A DNA stretch of 40,397 bases. Source: a virus. The first letter of the stretch is position 1. Each line of letters begins with the position of its first letter. The stretch is taken from positions 1 through 40,397 of the IMG/VR virus record IMGVR_UViG_3300006917_000055; one strand, given 5' to 3'. A program made the position numbers and the translations under genes. This document shows, piece after piece, positions 37,740-40,397 of the stretch. The notes under the pieces were generated by a model. That model worked only from the letters and a program-made list of their open reading frames with translations, was not told the origin of the DNA and did no database searches.

Positions 37740-37978
37740 GCCGAATCCTCTACGCCAAGATTGAACGTCTGAACACGCAGATCGACGCGCTCTACGAGCT
37801 ATATACAGCGCTCGCAAACGACATTACCGAACTGAAATCCGCGAATGACGAGCACCACGAAAATGGACGAGGCCGATCTCGTTCGCGCGATCGAGTTGTT
37901 GGAGAGCGCGTCATCGGACGGAGCGCTGGCGGACAACCGCACGAGGGCGCTGGAGTACTACCGGGGGGAAAACAGTAA
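37736..37978 (+). CDS. Small coiled-coil ORF between terminase and portal (80 aa)
   Basis: ATG 37736 overlaps the terminase TGA. The first 40 residues are a convincing helix (A-K-I-E-R-L-N-T-Q-I-D-A-L-Y-E-L-Y). The second half overlaps the portal gene and turns Arg/Ser-rich, so it is probably not under selection. The gene may be real in its first half only. Function unknown. Confidence 0.5.
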   Translation: MSRILYAKIERLNTQIDALYELYTALANDITELKSANDEHHENGRGRSRSRDRVVGERVIGRSAGGQPHEGAGVLPGGKQ

Positions 37979-39872
37979 CCCTGCGCCTGAGGGCCGCAGC
38001 CAGATCGTAGATCGATCGCTGTACGACACCGTCGAGGCGATCAAGGGCCCCGTCCTCAAGCTGTTCCTGTCGGGCGACGAGGTGGTGAAGTTCACGCCTC
38101 GCGGTCCGGAAGACATTCAGGCGGCAGAGCAAGAAACCGCGTTCATCAACTGGATCATCAGCGAGAAGAACGACGCTTTTTCGGTGTTCAGCGGCTGGCT
38201 GCATGACGCGCTGCTGCAGAAGAACGGCTATGTGCTGGCGCGGTGGGAAGACGAGCAGTACGACGAGGAGCAGTACGAGGGCCTGACGCTGGAAGAGGCG
38301 CAGGTGCTGCTGCAAGGCGCGGGCGTCCAAGTCAAGCGCGTCGAGGAGCATGTCGACGAGTACGGCAACGTCACCGTGGATCTCGACATTGAGCGCGAGA
38401 CGGAAATGGGCGTGGTGTGCATTGAGTGCGTGCCGCCCGAGTCGGTGCTTGTCGATCCGAACTGCACGACGGTGTGCCTGCGTTACGCGAACTTCGTCGA
38501 GCGCCGCGAAACGCTGACGATCAGCGAACTGCGGGAAATGGACTTCGAAGTCGACGACGACATTTCCGACGCGGGCAGCGATCCGGAAGAGTTCGAGCAC
38601 GATCACCGCAAGCTTCGCTCCTGGCAGATCCACGACAAGGACACCGAGCCCGATCCGTCAATGCGGCGGGTGCGTGTGCGCGAGGTATGGCTTCGCACCG
38701 ACTATGACGGAGACGGAGAGGCTGAACTGCGCCACGTTATCGTCGTGGGCACGACGGTGCTGCTGAACGAAGAAGCGGACATGATTCCGCTGGTGGCGTT
38801 CTCTGCGAAGCCGCTCCCGCACCAGCACTACGGCGAGTCGCTGTACGACGAACTGAAGGAAGTGCAGGACGCCAAGACGGCACTCATGCGCGGCGTGCTG
38901 GACGCGCTGTACCTCGCCAATTCGCCCCGTTTCGCGATCAATCGCGATCGGATCGACATTGACGACATGCTGGTGTCTCGGCCGGGCGGCCTGGTGCGTG
39001 TCGACGGCGAGCCCATGGGCGCGATCATGCCGCTCACAGCCGCGTACAACCCCTCGCCCGCGCTTTCCGCCATGGAGTACATGGACACGGTGCGTGAGAC
39101 GCGGACGGGCGTCACGCGCGTCGGCACGGGGCTTGATCCCAACGCGCTGAACAAGACGGCGAGCGGCATTGCCATGCTGCAGGGCGCGCAGAGCCAGCGG
39201 ATCGAACTTGTTGCGCGGCATTTCGCGCAAGCCGTCACCGAGCTATGCAGCGTGGTGCATGCGCTGACGCTGAAGCACTCGCGCAAGGCGGCGATCGTCA
39301 TGCTGCGCAACGAGTGGGTGCCCGTCGATCCGCGTCAGTGGACGGCGCGAAAAGACATGCAGATCAGCGTGGGGCTTGGCACGGGGAACCGGCAGGAGCA
39401 AAACGCCTTCCTCATGCAAATGCTCCAGTTGGCGCTCGGGCCGGGCGTGCAGTTGGGCTTCTCTTCGCCGGAGAAGGTGTACTCCATGCTGTCGAAGCTG
39501 ACGAACAACGCCGGCTTCAAGAACGCCGAAGAGTTCTGGGCGAATCCCAAGAACGCCGCGCCGAAGCCTCCGCAGGCCCCGCCGCCCGATCCGAAGTTGA
39601 TCGAGGTGCAGCAACGTGGGCAGATCGAGCAGGCCAAGCTCGCCCAGTCCGCGCAGATCGAGCAGGCAAAGGCGCAGACGGACGCGCAGTTGGGCATGTC
39701 TCGCGCGCAGGCGGAAATGGAACTGGAGCGGCAGAAGGCGCAAATGCAGGCAGAGGTGGAGCGCTACAAGGCCGAACTCAATGCGCAGGTTGCTCTGGAA
39801 GTCGCTCGAATGCGGGCGCAGACGGACTTGGTTCGCGCAGATCACATGGGAAACGGAAATGGGCTTTCGTGA
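37845..39872 (+). CDS. Portal protein, P22-like (675 aa)
   Basis: Forms the DNA entry vertex. The N-terminal D-N-R-T-R-A-L-E-Y-Y-R-G and I-V-D-R-S-L-Y-D-T-V-E segments, the acidic middle (D-F-E-V-D-D-D-I-S-D), the P-L-P-H-Q-H-Y-G-E-S-L-Y-D-E-L core and the G-L-D-P-N-A-L-N-K-T-A-S-G-I motif are those of P22-type portals. The last 110 residues are a long Gln/Lys/Ala coiled coil that could be the barrel. ATG 37845 is used; ATG 37863 is possible. The final codons overlap the next gene, and the same junction appears at window bases 1-21. Confidence 0.92.
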   Translation: MTSTTKMDEADLVRAIELLESASSDGALADNRTRALEYYRGENSNPAPEGRSQIVDRSLYDTVEAIKGPVLKLFLSGDEVVKFTPRGPEDIQAAEQETAFINWIISEKNDAFSVFSGWLHDALLQKNGYVLARWEDEQYDEEQYEGLTLEEAQVLLQGAGVQVKRVEEHVDEYGNVTVDLDIERETEMGVVCIECVPPESVLVDPNCTTVCLRYANFVERRETLTISELREMDFEVDDDISDAGSDPEEFEHDHRKLRSWQIHDKDTEPDPSMRRVRVREVWLRTDYDGDGEAELRHVIVVGTTVLLNEEADMIPLVAFSAKPLPHQHYGESLYDELKEVQDAKTALMRGVLDALYLANSPRFAINRDRIDIDDMLVSRPGGLVRVDGEPMGAIMPLTAAYNPSPALSAMEYMDTVRETRTGVTRVGTGLDPNALNKTASGIAMLQGAQSQRIELVARHFAQAVTELCSVVHALTLKHSRKAAIVMLRNEWVPVDPRQWTARKDMQISVGLGTGNRQEQNAFLMQMLQLALGPGVQLGFSSPEKVYSMLSKLTNNAGFKNAEEFWANPKNAAPKPPQAPPPDPKLIEVQQRGQIEQAKLAQSAQIEQAKAQTDAQLGMSRAQAEMELERQKAQMQAEVERYKAELNAQVALEVARMRAQTDLVRADHMGNGNGLS

Positions 39873-40146
39873 CGAGATTACCGGGACGCTGGGCGGCTCT
39901 ACGGCCGTGACGGTGCCCATGCTGTCAGTGTCGTATCCGGCCACCGTTGCAATCGTGCCGGGCAATGGCGACTCCGTGCTCTGCGAGTACAGCGTTGTCG
40001 ACGGCACCTGGACTGCGTGGGCCAACGGGACGGCAACCGCCGCCAGCGTTGACGTGCTTGACGCGGCGGTGAAAGCGCTGCGGTTCACGCGCACGGCGGG
40101 CAGCGGCACGACGTCGGCGTATTCGATCCTGCCGCGCCGCGGGTAA
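39852..40146 (+). repeat. Right copy of the end-to-end near-repeat
   Basis: Corresponds to window bases 1-295 at an offset of 39,851. Identity is almost complete for about 230 bases and then falls to clear but mosaic similarity. This copy is joined to an intact portal gene. Confidence 0.9.
39859..40146 (+). CDS. Short virion-type protein, right copy (95 aa)
   Basis: Near-duplicate of the product at 8-295. Changes are an A-to-S near residue 25, S-to-A near residue 61 and a few in the final 20 residues (A-G-S-G-T-T-S-A-Y). The ATG lies inside the portal 3' end (14-base overlap), so it is expressed with portal. The same unknown role is assumed. Confidence 0.75.
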   Translation: MGFRDEITGTLGGSTAVTVPMLSVSYPATVAIVPGNGDSVLCEYSVVDGTWTAWANGTATAASVDVLDAAVKALRFTRTAGSGTTSAYSILPRRG

Positions 40147-40148
40147 TC

Positions 40149-40397
40149 GTGTCTGACCCGTTCGTCGGCCGCGCCGGTCCATTCAAGACGCGCGGGCCGT
40201 TTCGCGGCATCCGTGCGCCTTTTCGCGGCTGGGGGCGCGTGTTCGGGCGGTATCCATCGCGCACAAACAGCATCCGCAATTCTGCGGCGGCCGGGGCTGT
40301 AGCGGGGACGCCCGGCACTGCGCCGACAAACTGGACATTTTCCGCGCTGTCGGGATTGACGCGAGAGATAACCGCGACCGGCACGGGAAACGGGTTC
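40149..40397 (+). CDS. Variable spike/fibre protein, right allele, cut by window end (83 codons)
   Basis: GTG 40149 opens a frame with the same basic G-P-F-K-T-R-G-P-F-R-G-I-R-A-P-F start and R-T-N-S-I-R-N-S-A-A-A-G-A-V-A-G-T-P-G-T motif as the protein at 298. Beyond this it differs strongly. It is still open at the last base. If the sequence is joined end to start, the frame runs six more codons and stops at base 21. Confidence 0.75.
   Translation, partial: MSDPFVGRAGPFKTRGPFRGIRAPFRGWGRVFGRYPSRTNSIRNSAAAGAVAGTPGTAPTNWTFSALSGLTREITATGTGNGF

Noticed and set aside
39852-40397. Exact direct terminal repeats of a linear genome
   Set aside because: The two copies differ from about base 230 onward, so they are not identical termini.

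Overview
The window is essentially one complete temperate bacteriophage. It has a P22-like (short-tailed) virion gene set with an SU10/HK97-fold capsid, plus a lambda-like lysogeny, recombination and replication half. The high G+C, the carbohydrate-active virion enzymes and the types of small accessory protein suggest a betaproteobacterial (Burkholderiales-like) host. That host call is inference; no host gene is present. No tRNA, rRNA, CRISPR array or insertion sequence was seen.

Layout. 1-21092: rightward late genes, in order a short virion-type protein, a variable spike/fibre protein, a beta-helix tailspike, small head proteins, scaffold, major capsid protein, a homing endonuclease, a conserved small protein, three glycosyltransferases, a head-tail adaptor, a GH16 glycosidase, a malectin/clan GH-A glycosidase, an Ig-like protein, a gp10-like protein and three Ala/Gly-rich internal (ejection-type) proteins. 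21237-23094: lysis cassette ending in a lysozyme fused to a membrane domain. 23105-25986: leftward HTH-ImmA/IrrE gene with a broken PIN toxin, a candidate attP, an integrase and a DUF4224 protein. 25983-29729: leftward early operon of tiny genes, then a YqaJ exonuclease and a DUF1071 annealing protein. 29756-30538: the immunity switch, a repressor and a YdaS/Cro-like protein separated by promoters that carry a shared palindromic operator. 30700-35975: rightward early genes, including a RAMP-like protein, a winged-helix protein, a 495-bp hypervariable pentanucleotide array, an HNH nuclease, an O-like initiator with an iteron origin inside it, a P-like loader, RusA and a Q-position gene. 35951-36102: late promoter plus leader terminator. 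36218-39872: terminases and portal.

The last 546 bases restart the same series as base 1 (portal end, short protein, spike protein). The first 230 or so bases are nearly identical and the rest diverges quickly. The sequence is therefore either a circular or circularly permuted genome of about 39,851 bp whose ends caught two alleles of a variable receptor-binding cassette, or a genuine tandem duplication of that cassette.

The most unusual element is the array at 32281-32775: 101 units of a degenerate G-Y-N-N-G pentamer. It lies next to a RAMP-like gene and a winged-helix gene and upstream of the origin. The second is a set of 11-bp phased iterons inside the initiator gene.
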